Assembly (NCBI GenBank): GCA_025677825.1
Contig: JAIXMO010000017.1
Span: forward strand, 248,001 to 312,000
DNA: 64,000 nt
Direction: 5' to 3'
From: Helicostylum pulchrum
Lineage: Eukaryota > Mucoromycota > Mucoromycetes > Mucorales > Mucoraceae
The translations under genes and the position numbers were made by a program. Of the stretch, positions 41,469 to 54,534 are shown one piece after another (positions within the stretch are counted from its first letter, which is position 1; each line of letters opens with the position of its first letter). The notes below the pieces were generated by a model. The model saw only the letters and a list, made by a program, of their open reading frames with translations, was not told the DNA's origin and made no database searches.

Positions 41469-44400
41469 TTATTCGCAGATCAGACGTAATAATTCGCTAA
41501 TCAATCCGGCACTTACAACAGTAGATGCGTTCATGGATCCAAAATTGATTTCTCCTAACGCGCTAAAGCCAATTTGGTCCAAGTATAGACGTTGGTGACT
41601 CAGCTTTTCGTTTATATTGAACGCAGGTTCTGAACAGGCTGTAATTAAAATATCCTTTACCGCTTCAATTAGTGTGATATTGTCACTCGATACGACGATA
41701 GAATTCATTTTGGGTATAAGAGAGTCGTATCTAAAAAAAAAAAATTAATATTTAAAACAGAAAATCAATAAAAAAAAACTCAAAACTTACACTAAGGCAA
41801 ATACTTCTGGTGTAGAAACTGCTGCTCTGGATAAGAAACCGTACAGAAAAAGACGCTCAGCTTCATTTTCAGCTAAACTGATCATACCGACAAGAGAGGA
41901 TACCAATAGGATACCTGTGGTATTATTAGGTATTTCAATGACACGCCAGATCATTGCGTATAATTGAGACGGCAAAGTAAAACTATCTACATCAATATCA
42001 TGAATACCAGCAAGACGCAACAGTTCTCGCAGTGCATCGTTTTTAGCAGCAAACGGCAACAAACCGCAAAGATACCCAAGACACCTTGCATCAATTGTAC
42101 TAGACGTTTTACTGCTCTTTGTTTCAATTTCCAAAAACGTAGTTAAACACATGAAAATAATTTCTCTTGCATCCGAGTACTTGAACCCCTTTAATAAAGC
42201 GCCAGCAACCGCAAACGAAAATTGAGTATCAAAACTGAGCCCGGCCGCTCCATCAATTTCTTGAGAGATGACAGAGAAAGTTGCACGAGAGTCCATTAGA
42301 ACACTTTCAACAGACCGGTTATCGAAATACTTATGCGCGTCCAAAGTACGTAGAACAGCATGAAGTAATTTAACAGCGTGAGAAAATATACTATTATGGT
42401 TCATTTGTATCATGGCAATAGCAAGCCAAAACATAGGTTTCAAATACCTAGAGTTTGCTGAAAGATTATCAATAATATTGGTTAAGCACATCAAGATACT
42501 GATAATAAGGTACGGATCGGACTCTTTGAATCTAGCCAACTCGTTACGAAGAACAATCAAGATTTGGAATAACAAGTCATCATCAATTTCATCTTGAGCA
42601 AGACAACCCAAGATAACAAATGATCGCGGTTGAAGTGCAGGGTTAAATTGAAATGTCATGCTGGTAACTAGACTCATCCAACGGGCATGCCAGGTATTTG
42701 CCATATCTTTAAAAAAAAAAAATCGTCTTTTTAGTATTTTTTTTTTTGTGCTTCACATGTGTTATATTACCTATAGTTGGTGCTGCGTAGTTTGTAGCGT
42801 CCAACAACAACCGGACAATGATTTCAAGCGAAGATAAACTCATGTTTTCCACATTATCCGTCATGGTATCTTCTGTGATCGTAAATGCATTAGCGTACGC
42901 CTTACTAAGACCAAAATGTACACGATATTTGCCGTCACAAACATCATCCAACACATATTTCAACTTCTTTCTATTTTCAGGACGAATACTCTTGTTGGTA
43001 ACAAGCGCATGAATACCATTAACAACCAATTCGTGTACGGAAGATCGAATAAATGTAGGACCAGTAGATACGACCAGCGCAATAATATGGAATGTCTCAG
43101 CAACGTAAGGCATCTCAACATCTTCTGTATAAAACGATAGAGTTAATAAGAAACGAATTAAACACCCGATTTCGTGCCATGCTTGATGTTTGATGAGAGT
43201 CTGTCTGCAGTTTTGAGATGTGCTTTGAAGTACTCTGCGTAATCTATTCACCACTTTGCCTCGAATAGCGTTATTATTCATGGTAACAAGCGTATCTGCA
43301 ATTGCTTCAGCTTGAGGTGAGCCAATCCCGTTCTCTACAGAGAATTGAATTAATGCATCAAGTACTAAATTGTGCAGTTCATCAATTTCTCTTAACGTTT
43401 TCCAAATATTCTTTTGAATATGCGGATAAGCCTAGTAACATAACAAAAAAATAATAATAATTAGAACTTAGTGTAACTCTTTAAAAAAAAGTGCAGGTAA
43501 AGCTTACAGAAGATTTTTCGGCAGTGATAGTGATTAATGATCGAATGACATCCTTGACCTTGGCTGCTTCTTTACCGTTAGGAGCATACGTAAACTGTAC
43601 CAGATTTTTTAACCAAGGAACCATGTACTCTAAAGTAAGAATACGTCTAGATGGCTCTGAACTCGATCGATTGAAACCCAATATACATTCATTTAAAAAT
43701 TCCAAAGTTAAATGAGTTTCCGTTACTGCTAAATATTCACTGGTACGAACAATAAAGTTGACACTGTTGTAAGGTATACACAAATCTAGATTTAAAATTT
43801 AATTATTCGGTCTGTTTTTTTGTTGTTGTTGTGTCCGTGCTTACCTCGTGCATTCATTAATTGAGTATTGATGGCAAATCTGAAAGATGAACATAATGAA
43901 TAAAGTAAATTATACGCTGTTAAACGCAAAGCAGGATCATCACTTCCTATGTTCAATAGTGCCATATTAAGAATTCTTCCAGGAACATCTGTGGGACGAA
44001 TACCATGATTACGATCAGTAAGATGAGTATCAAAACTCTTCTTTCGACCTATAAGATACTGAAGAAAAAAAAACCAGTTTATATATAATTCACTTTTTTT
44101 TATAAAAAAAAATTGCTTACCTTATATACGGCATCTCGATTAGGAACGGATAAAACCATTGTTTCTTTTCCACTATCATGAGTAATATGCATTTCACCAT
44201 CGCCAGTAGCTTTTTTGCTCGCAGGAATAGCAGGTAAAAACACGTCTACTAGATCATTCAAGTTATAAACATTATTTAAAATTGTATTCAAACTCCAGAA
44301 AATTTCTTGTTCTCGAATCTGCATAAAACACATTAATATCATACTTTTTTTTTTTTTTTTGGTTTTTCATTCTTACCGTAGTAACTTGAAAGTACTCTGA

Positions 44401-47400
44401 CCCAATCTTGATAGTAACTGGAATAAAAGTCTTGAAACTGGTAATTAGATAAGCATTCGTAATCGTCATACCCATTTCTTTCTCAACTTCGTCTTTTAAT
44501 ACATAAAAAAAAAGAGAATATCAGTATAAAAAAATCATTTGTCCATAAAAAAAAACTTACAAGAATCTTTAGGTAATCGAATCTCAGACAAGGCAATAAA
44601 ACTTGACAGCTCAGTAATCGTAATAGCAAATTTCGTTCGCTTGACCAGTTTGTTTGTCAAAAGCCGAGGCAATTTACGAATATATCGTTGCATATGAAAA
44701 TTGGGATTAAACAAATGAAGCGTGACTAAATAATCGTTCATTTCACTGAATACTAATTGAAAGAACTGGTTTAACCAATGAATAGGAATTTCGACATCTT
44801 CACAGAACCGAGTCAAATCAAACAACAGCTCAAAAGGTTGATTGAGATGGGGTTCCATAATCTAAAATATATAAATATTAATACACAAGTGTGACACACA
44901 AAAAACTAAAACTTACTCTTAACATAAAGTACAATAACAATTCGTAATCAAAGCTTTCTCCAATTACATTACGTGTAATAAAGTAAAATACAGGGCGACC
45001 TTCCTTGGAGACACCACTTTGATAAAATACATTTAGAGAGTTGAGATCACTTATATCACGATGCTTGTTTCTACGCATAAACTCACTGTAGTAATTGTTA
45101 CTATTTACCAGAGCATAGTTTCTTGAAGTATTTAATTCGCTTTGAGCCATTTCACACGGCGCACCTAATTGAGCCAATAGATTTGAGAACTTATCCATTG
45201 TACGCTTCCATTCCAATAGTTTTTGCGTATCGGTACTACTTCTAGCGCGACGCACCGATAAATCTCTTGAGATCTTATCAAGATTTTCGGATAAGTAACG
45301 ATGCAAGTTTTTAAACGACACAATGTCCATGCGAGTAGTCCGAATATCTTCATTTAAAACATTTTCAGGCACAATTGAAATCTCTCGTAAGAAACTTGCG
45401 ACTCTGTAAAGGTTACCGGTGATGAAATCGTTCAACGAAATCAAATGTGTTTCCTTGGCACCAAACATCATGTTGTTTGCTAAATTTTGCATCATACGTG
45501 TTGCTTGCAATAGCAATCTTCGAATGGTTTTGGAACGTGGGATATACTGTTTCGAGAAGCCCGAGTTTTCGGGTGTGAGAATAACTGGATTAAATAATCG
45601 TAAAAACACAAATCCACCAACAGAAGTTTTGGAAGCATCGGGGAATCTCTTGTTTACCGCATCTACAACCAACGCAAGTTCTCGACGAAACATTCTAAAT
45701 GATAGTATTTTAGTATGAATGATTATTAATATTTTTTAATACTTTACATTGGCGCATTGGGTGTTGAGTTACAAATAGCATCCAAAAGAATTTCTGTTGC
45801 ACGACATACATTCTGCTTGTTTTTTAATATCGTTTCGTTGGGGCCTACTTTTTGGGGATCCATTTCCCAAGTCGTGTTTTCTTCGGGTAAAGCATTAATT
45901 TTTTCTAAAGCGGGTTGAAGTGTAAATCGAATGTAATCTGTACAAGTCTCACGAGCAAAAATAGACAAGGTTCTTGTTGCCATATTCGTTCCTCTAAATA
46001 ATGTCGCTTCTTGCTCTATTAACAAAAAGTTTATGTCAGCCAAAAAAAAAAAAAAAAGTGTAACGGGTTACCAGTTGAATAAACCTCTCTGTCGATAATT
46101 GCTTTCAATAGCACCATTACTTTTCTACGAGATTCAAAGCAATTTAATAAAACTTCTGCTACACCAGAAGCGTCACCTGCCGGGCAAACATCACACAAGG
46201 ACAGTGCAACTTCTATATCTGACTCAACTAGAATCTAATTAAAAAAAAATAATTATTTTCCCATCCATGGATATATATCATTGTTATTATTTTTTTGGTC
46301 ATACATCAGCAAGTTTCTCGTAACGATCGGTAATAATACTCTCAGCTAAAGTATCAAATTGCGCACCTTGGTTAAGAATATTAGTTAATACTTGCATAAA
46401 TGCAGTTCTTGTACGTGCGTCTTCATGATAACCCATAGCCAATGTAGATTTAAGACCTGAATCTACGTTGGCATTTAAAAGATTGGATATGGCATTGACC
46501 GCAGATTCCTTTAAAGGTCCCCAGTATTGATAAGAATCAGAGGGTTTTATAGATAAATTGTGTAAATCTCTGTGACTTTTTATCGATACACTTGAACCAG
46601 GTAATACAACTGTATTTGCTTCAGCCTAATTACAATTAAAAAAAAAAAATGAGTACTCTTTTTTTCTTTATATACAATTTTTTTTCTTACCTCGTATCGA
46701 TGACATCTATCCAATAATTGTGTAAAGAATACAAAATACTTTTGAAATAATCGATTTTTACCGGAAGTACGGTCAGTATCTCTTGTTTGTACTTCAGTAG
46801 ATTGAAGAGGTAGCTTGTGTAATATGGTAACAATCGCCTTTAAACATACTTGATCCAGATCACGCTGAACCTCTTTGTTCTGAGAATTGGTGGATACCAC
46901 AGTTGATTTGTTCATAACACGCTATTTCAAAATTAATTAGCTAACAAATTTTTAATTTAACTTGTTTTTGCTTACCAAAGTAAAATCGCTTGTCCATTCA
47001 ACAATAATTTCAAGTAATTTGTTCCTTACGCGAACATCATCACGAACAACCACTTGTTCTTTCTTAAGCATAAGAACTTCAGTTAGGTGACACATCATGA
47101 TCATAATACGCATGGTTGTATAATTTTCATGAGGCAATCGGTTAATATAATTGGCAAACTGAATTATCAACGTACTAAAATCGGTACTGAGCAAACAATC
47201 GTTAGGGTCAACCAAACGATCCAAAATCATTTTTAAAACCAAAACTGCCTGTTCTACAAACAGTGTATTGGTATTATCGCAAACCACTTCGCCATTGGCG
47301 TTAAAACAATTCGCCATATTTATTTCAAGGTGACGGAACAAGATTGCATAAAGTGCAGGAGAAAGATCTCCACCCAATGTATCTTTTACGCCTTCTCTTA

Positions 47401-50400
47401 TCACTACGTTATCCGACGTCAATAAATCAATCATTTCCACAACGAACTTTTCAATCATGACGATGGGTTTGTTAGGCGATGCAATTCGATTCTCTCCAGC
47501 CTTGGACCGTTTCTCGTCCATGTAATCTTCATCGATCAAATCTGCAGCTAATCGACATCCACCCAACGCAGCTAAAAAGCCTGTATAATTTTGCCACTCC
47601 GTTTGTTTCTCATCATCCGTTTCGATTCTTCCAACAGGAACAGGAGCTACTGCAGTCCGAACTGAACTCGATCTTAATTTTTCGTGTCTAACCAACCCAC
47701 CAATTTTCTTTACCGAAGAAGTGGACGTTACAGTTAAATTGGACATATCATTTAAATCTCTTAATGAGTCCATACCAAATCGACTTACAACCTGAGTTAA
47801 AATCTTCCAACGTTTCCAGACTTCTTCCCATGAGGTTAATATACCGGGAGTTGGAGTTGTAATCATTCGAAGGTATTTACGTACTCTCTTTTGTTGTGCC
47901 TTTCTACCAACAAATGGGGTTTTACGACCGCCTTGTATCACTGGTTCTTCATACGCCAAATCCTCGTAGATTTCAATATTGTGACTAAACGCTGTCATAC
48001 CTTGACTGATACGAGACGCTGTATCTACTACGCTATCTTCATCTACCATTTTTGCTTCTGTGCACATGTGCCCTAAACATTTGGTGGCAATTGAACAAAT
48101 ATCGGGAATAGGAGAACATAAAGTTACCAGCAACGCAATTTCAAGGGTCACGCTAGCTTGTAAACGATCATGGCTGTCAGTTATTTCATGTGTAGTTTCC
48201 TTTTAAAAATAAATAAAAATGTTAACATGACGATATACAAAAAAAAACGTATGTTTAAATTTTTACCATGATACCACTTAAAAATATATTTCTGGATATC
48301 AATATTTTGGCCAATGATTCTAAAAGGGATTTCAAGAGGTCTTCATTTTGTCTATTATCCAATATTTGTCGTGCCATTGATAAAACAGTTTGAGAAGAAA
48401 TTCTCCAAAAATTAAACAGTAAAGTGGAAGAGGGACCCCAATGTTTAATAATTGAAGGGTCGTGTAACTGAATTAAGCAATCGATAGCTGATCGTCGTAC
48501 GCGTCTATCGTTATGTTTCATCAAGTTAATCATGGATGTCATAATACCTGCATTCTCATCTACTCGAACATTATCTTCCGATCCACCCTAAAAAAAAAAA
48601 AAGTTAAATATACAAAACTTTCTAATTATAATAACCCGAACTTTACCAGCAGAGCACATAATGGGTCTAACTTAAATAACTTTAGGATACTTTGAAGTAG
48701 AGCTGCAATATTTTGATTCTTTTTGTCTCCGCCACCATTCAACTTTTTGGATCCAGACGTTTGGTTAGAAATATCAGATCTCGATGGGGTTGAGCTGAGT
48801 TCTACCTTTACAGTTTGCACAAATATGCGTCTCAAGGGAGCACAAATAGAATCGTACATTGAATTAATCGTTGGGTTCCAAGGTAACGTTTTCTCTTCTA
48901 GGATAACTGTTAGACAAGAATTAATAAACGCTTGTTTAAAGACCGTAGGAACGTCTTCTTCTAACAACGTGGGAACCAGCGTTGAAAGTGTCTTTTTAGT
49001 ATTTAAACATAATCGTGCTAAAAAGTAATCTGTCACAAGTGCCTGGTGACTGATACTATAGCCTAAACTGGAGGATATACTGTCAACGGCTGATGTACGT
49101 GCAAAATCCCAAATTTTTTCTTGCAAAATGTCTTCGACATCTGCTGCAATGTGACGTAAAATAGTGTCTTCGTTAGGTGAGATATAACTGGCTGCTTTAC
49201 ATAAATCAACGTAACAAACTGCTGCAATTTCTTGAGTTCTAGAAGCTTGTAAAGCCTTTTTTAATTGGCGAGGGAAACCAGTCTAATAATACATGTAAAA
49301 AAAGTTAGGACCGATAAAAAAAAATCCCATTGATTTCTTTTTCTTTTTTTTTTACCCTCCGATTTTGTAATCCTCGATCATCCAGAAAAGCCTGTACCAA
49401 AAGATCAGGTGTCAACGCTAAAAGAATTGTCTGCAGTGGCCATAGCACGGACTTTTTGCGAGAACTATCAGCCGAAACATTACACATGTCAAAAAGGATC
49501 TCTGAACCAGCCAAAGGTCTACTACTACTAGCACAAATCTCTGCAAATTGAGAAGGCTTCATTTCCATCCATTTCCAAATAGCCATTCTCATCATTTTCG
49601 CAAATAACATCTTGCCCTGAATTTTCATGTTTAAAAAGTATGGACTTAAATCTAGATAAATAAAATGAGTCATAATAACATACACAATAAAAATAAAATC
49701 AATAATTTACCTGATAAAACGGTATGTAACTTTGGTATATTCAAACACGCAAAAGCTAAAATTCTAACCTCTGGCGGGTTTAATTCCGAGCTCTCGCTAA
49801 CAGCACCGAGAATATTTACAGCGTTTTTAATTTTTGCATAATAAGAGCCCCAATTACTTGCACTAACATAATACAAAACTTTTCCAGACGTCGTATAAAT
49901 CTCACGAATGTATTCCAAAGCTTGGGGGTCCACTTTAGTAGCAGTTGCTAAAGTTTCGTTTGTGTGTTCAGTAGATAATAACGAAACTTGATCATTACGT
50001 TCTTCTATCACGTGCATCTGACTTAAAAATCTACTCATTAAAACCAACAGAAAAGTAACCAAAGCTTCATCAAGTGGTGGTGGATCTATTTGAACATCGT
50101 CTTTTAACGAGTGGTTTGGGACCACCGGTCTCTCGGACAGAGTAGAACAAGATGAATTTGTGGTGGTGTTACCTGATGTATCGTTATAAGCGCCTGTAGC
50201 TGCTGCTGCAGCTTCTGCTTCTACCGTCACATTTGTCTCGCGAGAAATTCTTACAGATTGTTTTTTATACCAGGTCCAATGATGTTGTAAGCATGCTGAT
50301 AAAAGTCGAATGATAAATAACTGAGATTGTAATACGTCAAATGGAATATAAGGATCGGTTGAGGTTTGAGCTGAAGGTTGAATATTCTATCCACGTTGAT

Positions 50401-50786
50401 TGGCTAGTTAATAAATAGTAACAAGATCACTTATTGTTTATACCTTTGACACTGATTCTAAAACTAAAGCTAGTTGATTGATAATTACAGGTAATTTATA
50501 AACTGACAACTCAATAATTGCAGCCACTATATATATATGTGTGTGTAAGTAACATGGTTTTTTATTTATTATTATTTCGTATATTAAATTTGTACCTGTT
50601 TGCTGAGTTATTGAATCTTGTTCCAAACTTTCAATTGTTCTACCTGTATTATTTATTGGTAACTATTTTATTAAAAAAAAGGTTAATATATGACTCTTTT
50701 TTTTTTTTTTTTTTTTATTGTTGTCTATTTACTCGAACTTCGACCCGCTTTATTAAGCTAACAATTAGTTTTGCATTAGCTCTCAT
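41469..50786 (-). CDS. Neurofibromin-type Ras GTPase-activating protein (NF1/Ira-like)
   Basis: Twenty-one exons on the minus strand give a continuous frame of 2687 residues, close to human NF1 (about 2.8k) and yeast Ira1/2. Exons: 50786-50733, 50662-50596, 50526-50444, 50386-49711, 49651-49356, 49282-48647, 48587-48267, 48199-46976, 46921-46691, 46625-46305, 46234-46072, 46015-45748, 45694-44917, 44861-44561, 44492-44377, 44318-44121, 44058-43845, 43785-43508, 43431-42771, 42706-41791, 41730-41469. The RasGAP domain has the arginine finger TLFRGTNMAT (Arg1365) and FVFLRLFNPVI (about 1475-1485). A Sec14-like lipid-binding module follows (FYQSGVSKEGRPVFYFITR, about 1685-1700), then a PH-like part and long helical repeats. 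The protein switches off Ras and so restrains cAMP/MAPK signalling. The total closing exactly in frame supports the exon set. Confidence 0.92.
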
Positions 50787-51348
50787 TATAAACTAAAAAA
50801 GAGAAAAAAGAGAGAGTTGTTTCTAGTCTTGATGCCAGTGGAAAAGAAGAAGTAAAGAGCGAAAATAAGTTTATAAAAAAAAAAGAGAGATTATGGCATG
50901 CAGGGTTAAGAAAAAAAAACCAAAAAAAAAAAAAGAATAAAAAGAAAGTGAAAAAAAGAAAAAGAAAAAAAGAAATATAACAAGTGTCACAGAACCAAGA
51001 TTCTGATGAAAGAGACTTTTTTCTCTCGCAAGTGCTTTTTTCGCTGGTTTAACCTTCTTTTTTTATTTTTCAGTTCAGCCGTACTACTTTTTTTATTAAA
51101 AAGTTGAACTGGTGATATGCTGCTATAAATGTGAGTAAAGTGTACATAGATTCCTTTTATAGGCATCAATGTTACCATTTGAATAGATTGAGTAATATGG
51201 TAATGAAAACGGAGGCTGATACCAAATCAATCACAGGGTCTCACAAAGATAGGATGTTAACCTGTACAAATTGTTCCAGGGTAAAAAAAAGTTCCGCTTA
51301 CAAAAATTATTTTGTTTTGTAACCTTGTCATTTGAAAAAATAGCATAA
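50787..51348. promoter_or_regulatory. Divergent spacer between neurofibromin and GatB genes
   Basis: 562 bp between two outward-facing starts. The left half is a purine-rich plus-strand tract (GAGAAAAAAGAGAGAG, AAAGAAAAAGAAAAAAAG) and the right half is mixed. It must contain both promoters. No TATA box or gene was recognised. Confidence 0.5.
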
Positions 51349-53468
51349 ATGTTTAGAATTGCTACCAAAGTCAATAAAAGACACGGTTCAGTAAGGTTAC
51401 TCAATACAAGTACCATTAAAGAAGGATGGGAAGCTGTTATTGGTATTGAAGTACACGCTCAAATAAACACTAAGACAAAGTTATTTTCTGGTACACCCCT
51501 TTTTTTTTCTGTTCTATTCTATATTTATTAAAGTGTTTTTAATTAGACTCTTCGACTTCTTATAATGACTTGATCAACACACACGTATCTTCATTTGACG
51601 CTGCTTTTCCTGGTGTACAACCCGTAAATAACCTTTTTATTATTATTAACTGACCTGTCATAAAAAAAAAACAAAAAAACGTTGACGTTTTTCTGTGTAT
51701 TAGCGATTAAACGATCATGCAGTTGAATTAGCAGTAAAGACAGCACTTGCATTACAAGGACAAGTTCAAAAGAGATCTACTTTCGATCGTAAACATTATT
51801 TCTACCCTGATCTTCCTCAAGGCTATCAAATCACACAGCAGCGAGGTAAGTGGATAAATACTTACTTTTTTTTTAGTGCTAAGTTTAAGTTTGTTTGTAG
51901 AACCAATTGCTCGTGGTGGATATATATCACTAACAGAAAATGACGGAGCGATTAAACCATTAAAAGTAGGTATTCATCAATTACAGTTGGAGCAAGATAC
52001 TGGTAAAAGTTTTCACGATATGCGTCCTGGTGAAACTTTACTTGATTTAAACAGAGCTGGTACTGGACTTATGGAAATTGTTACCATGCCAGATTTGAGG
52101 TAAAAATCCGAAAATTGGCTTTCAATTTTGAAGCTGTATTAAAAATAGAAAAAATAGATCATCTTTTGAAGCAGGATTATTAGTCAAAAAACTTCAAAAT
52201 ATACTTCAATGGGTTGGATCATCAAAAGCTAATTTAGAGGAAGGATCCATGAGATGTGATGTAAATGTATCAGTAAATAGAGTTGGAGAAGGCTTTGGAA
52301 CACGTTGTGAATTAAAAAACTTGAATAGAGTTCGTATCTTATCTATGGCAATTGACGCTGAAATTAAACGTCAAATTAACGTAATCGAAAATGGTGGGAA
52401 AATATCAGTAGAGACACGTAGATACGATGAAGATAAAGACATAACATTTAAATTAAGAGATAAAGAAAATGCTCCTGACTACAGATACATGCCTGAACCT
52501 GATCTCCCACCTCTTATTATATCAAAGGTAAATGATTTACATATATTTGTAAGGTACTTTTTTTTTTTTTTTTTTTTTAATCGAATATCTTTTTGATAGA
52601 ACTACATTGATAAGATTGCGAGTACACTATCTGAGCTGCCTGACCAATGTCTAGATAGAATTATGAGTCAATATGAACTTAATATTTCAAACGCTAATCT
52701 TTTACTTCACGAATACAAGTGCTTGGACTTTTTTGAAGAGGCAAGTAAAATCGTAAAAAAAAAAAAAGAATCGAGATTATTTAGTAACATCTCTTTTCTT
52801 TTAGGTCTGTTTTGGTAGAAATCACAAGGCTGTTGCTAATTGGTATGTCGCAAAAAAAACCGATTCATTTGTGGTACTTATATTTTTTTTTCTGTAGGAC
52901 TTTAAATGAGCTTTCAGGTACTTTAGCATCGAAAAATATTTCATTTCAAGAAAATCCCATTTCTGTGGAACGCTTTGGAAGCTTAATTGATCTTGTCCAA
53001 GGTGGAACAATTACGGGTAAATATGTAAAAACTGTATACGCATATTTTAAATTACATATGTTAATATATATATTTATATGTATAGGCAAAACTGGCAAAG
53101 ATGTTATTAAATTAATGATAGACAGTAAATCAAATCCGCTAGATATTGTAAAAGAAAAAGGGTGGCTCAGAATTACTGACAAAGCTCAATTAAGATTATT
53201 GTGCGATGAATTGATTAAAAAGAGTCCTGAAAAGGTTAGTTTCTTTGAATAGAATATTCTTTTTTTTTAACATCTATTATTGTAGGCTAAAGCAGTTCAA
53301 AATGGCGACTCAAAATTGTTTAAATGGTTTATTGGTCGAGTCATGGGTCGTACAAAAGGAATGGCTGATCCTAATACCTTAAACCAAGCACTAAGTAATG
53401 CATTCGGTTGGAATAGCTATGATGAAATGATGGAGACTGTCGATAATAAAAACAAAAAAAGCTTATAA
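51349..53468 (+). CDS. PET112: Mitochondrial glutamyl-tRNA(Gln) amidotransferase subunit B
   Basis: Ten exons (51349-51490, 51547-51623, 51704-51845, 51901-52099, 52158-52527, 52600-52740, 52805-52842, 52898-53016, 53086-53234, 53286-53468) give 519 residues. [72 protein letters not shown] and [13 protein letters not shown] are textbook GatB blocks; the C-terminal GatB/YqeY helical domain is present. The N-terminus ([19 protein letters not shown]) is a mitochondrial presequence. The enzyme converts Glu-tRNA(Gln) to Gln-tRNA(Gln). Intron 6 (52741-52804) starts GCAAGT: a GC-AG intron, as no GT keeps the frame. Confidence 0.95.
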
Positions 53469-53964
53469 CTGCCTTGGGCGGTAAACTCGTTTTTTAATTT
53501 TATTTTTTTCTGTGTCTGTGTCCCATCTGCAAACCAACAAACCCCCCCCCCCCGTTTTTTCGATCGATATAACTAACAAATTTGGTTGTTTCTCTCGCTT
53601 ATTGATTCCCTTTTTTTGTGAAGATCATCTTGAATATCTTTTATTTTTTCTCACGATTCTTCTGACATAATTTTCATCCTTTTTTGCTTTTTAAAGCGCC
53701 AATTGATTTTTTCATGCGTTTCGCTTAAACAATTACTCCACTGGAGGGATTTCTTGTTGCACGTTCTATTTTATACCCTCAGGCAAAAAATGTGTAACTT
53801 ACTCTGAACTTTTTGCATGAAACAAGTTGGAACAGCATTTTTGATGTGTTAAATCAAGTTGCAACAACAAGTATATCACGCGAATAAAAGCGGACCCCCT
53901 ATTTTATCAACCGAAGTTGTATATAAAATAAATAAATCACCTTTCTTTCTCTTTTTCCTTTACA
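53469..53964. promoter_or_regulatory. Spacer with promoter of CCCH micro-gene C
   Basis: A C14 tract lies near 53541. TATATAAA at 53920-53927 precedes AATAAATAAATCACC, a CT-rich run and ACAATGCAT (53965), the same promoter-like block as before copy A. The part before about 53900 shows nothing recognisable. Confidence 0.5.
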
Positions 53965-54114
53965 ATGCATACCACCCAGTAAGTATTTTTATATTTATAT
54001 GTTTACCTTTCAAAGGAGCTCAGATTTATTATTCTGCATTTTTTTTTTTTTTAGCCTTTTTGCTTTCTTTATGTCCGTACAAAAGGACACGGTTTTTCCT
54101 AAAGCAATGCCGTT
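53965..54114 (+). other. 5' leader exons of CCCH micro-gene C with upstream ORF and partial finger
   Basis: A 14-base exon ATGCATACCACCCA (53965-53978), a GTAAGT...TTTAG intron (53979-54054) and an exon from 54055 match copy A. Here the ATGCAT frame stays open for 29 codons (FFMSVQKDTVFPKAM...). In another frame the same exon reads KRTRFFLKQCRYGQKCDN, the first half of a CCCH finger like those of the family, directly overlapping the start region of micro-gene C. This suggests a recombination or fusion of two family units. Confidence 0.4.
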
Positions 54115-54534
54115 ATGGCCAAAAATGTGACAACATTGAACTCGTCATTCTTTATCTTCTCGTCGTTCTCCTTCCTTGTCTGCTTTTGCCTGGTCTGCAG
54201 TAAGTAGAACTGTCGTTTTAAACACATTGTCGCTCTCCTTCTCGTATCTCTTCTTCTCGCATCTCTTCTTCTTTGCCTGTCTTCTTCTTTGCCTGTCTTC
54301 TTCCAGTCCGGGGTAAGTAGAACTGTACCTTTTTTTTATATAAAAAAATAGACCTAATAGCGTTATATTAACTCTTGGTACTTAGCGCGAACAATATTAA
54401 GAAGAAGAAGAACAATTATAAGAAGAAGAGCAATTATAAGAAGAGAAACAATGATAAGAAGAAGCCAACAGCGATGTCGTTACGGCCTTGGCTGTAACAA
54501 TAAAAATTGCATATTTAAGCATCCTAATAAATAA
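54115..54534 (+). CDS. CCCH micro-gene C: hydrophobic segment + long Arg repeats + C-X5-C-X4-C-X3-H
   Basis: Exons 54115-54199 and 54386-54534 join in phase 1 as in copies A and B, giving 77 residues. The hydrophobic part (about 10-28, SSFFIFSSFSFLVCFCLVC) is followed by a 28-residue basic linker built of repeats (ILRRRRTIIRRRAIIRRETMIRR), then C59-X5-C65-X4-C70-X3-H74 (CRYGLGCNNKNCIFKH). A second GTAAGTAGAACTG at 54313, preceded by TTCCAG, could create a 6-base mini-exon (54307-54312) that also keeps the frame. The intron start is thus duplicated, with CTTCTT tandem repeats between. The linker is longer than in A and B because of an internal AAGAAGA-ACAATTATA-type expansion. Confidence 0.55.

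Noticed and set aside
51349..53468. Bacterial-looking GatB as horizontal transfer
   Set aside because: It has nine spliceosomal introns and a mitochondrial presequence; it is the normal nuclear-encoded mitochondrial enzyme.
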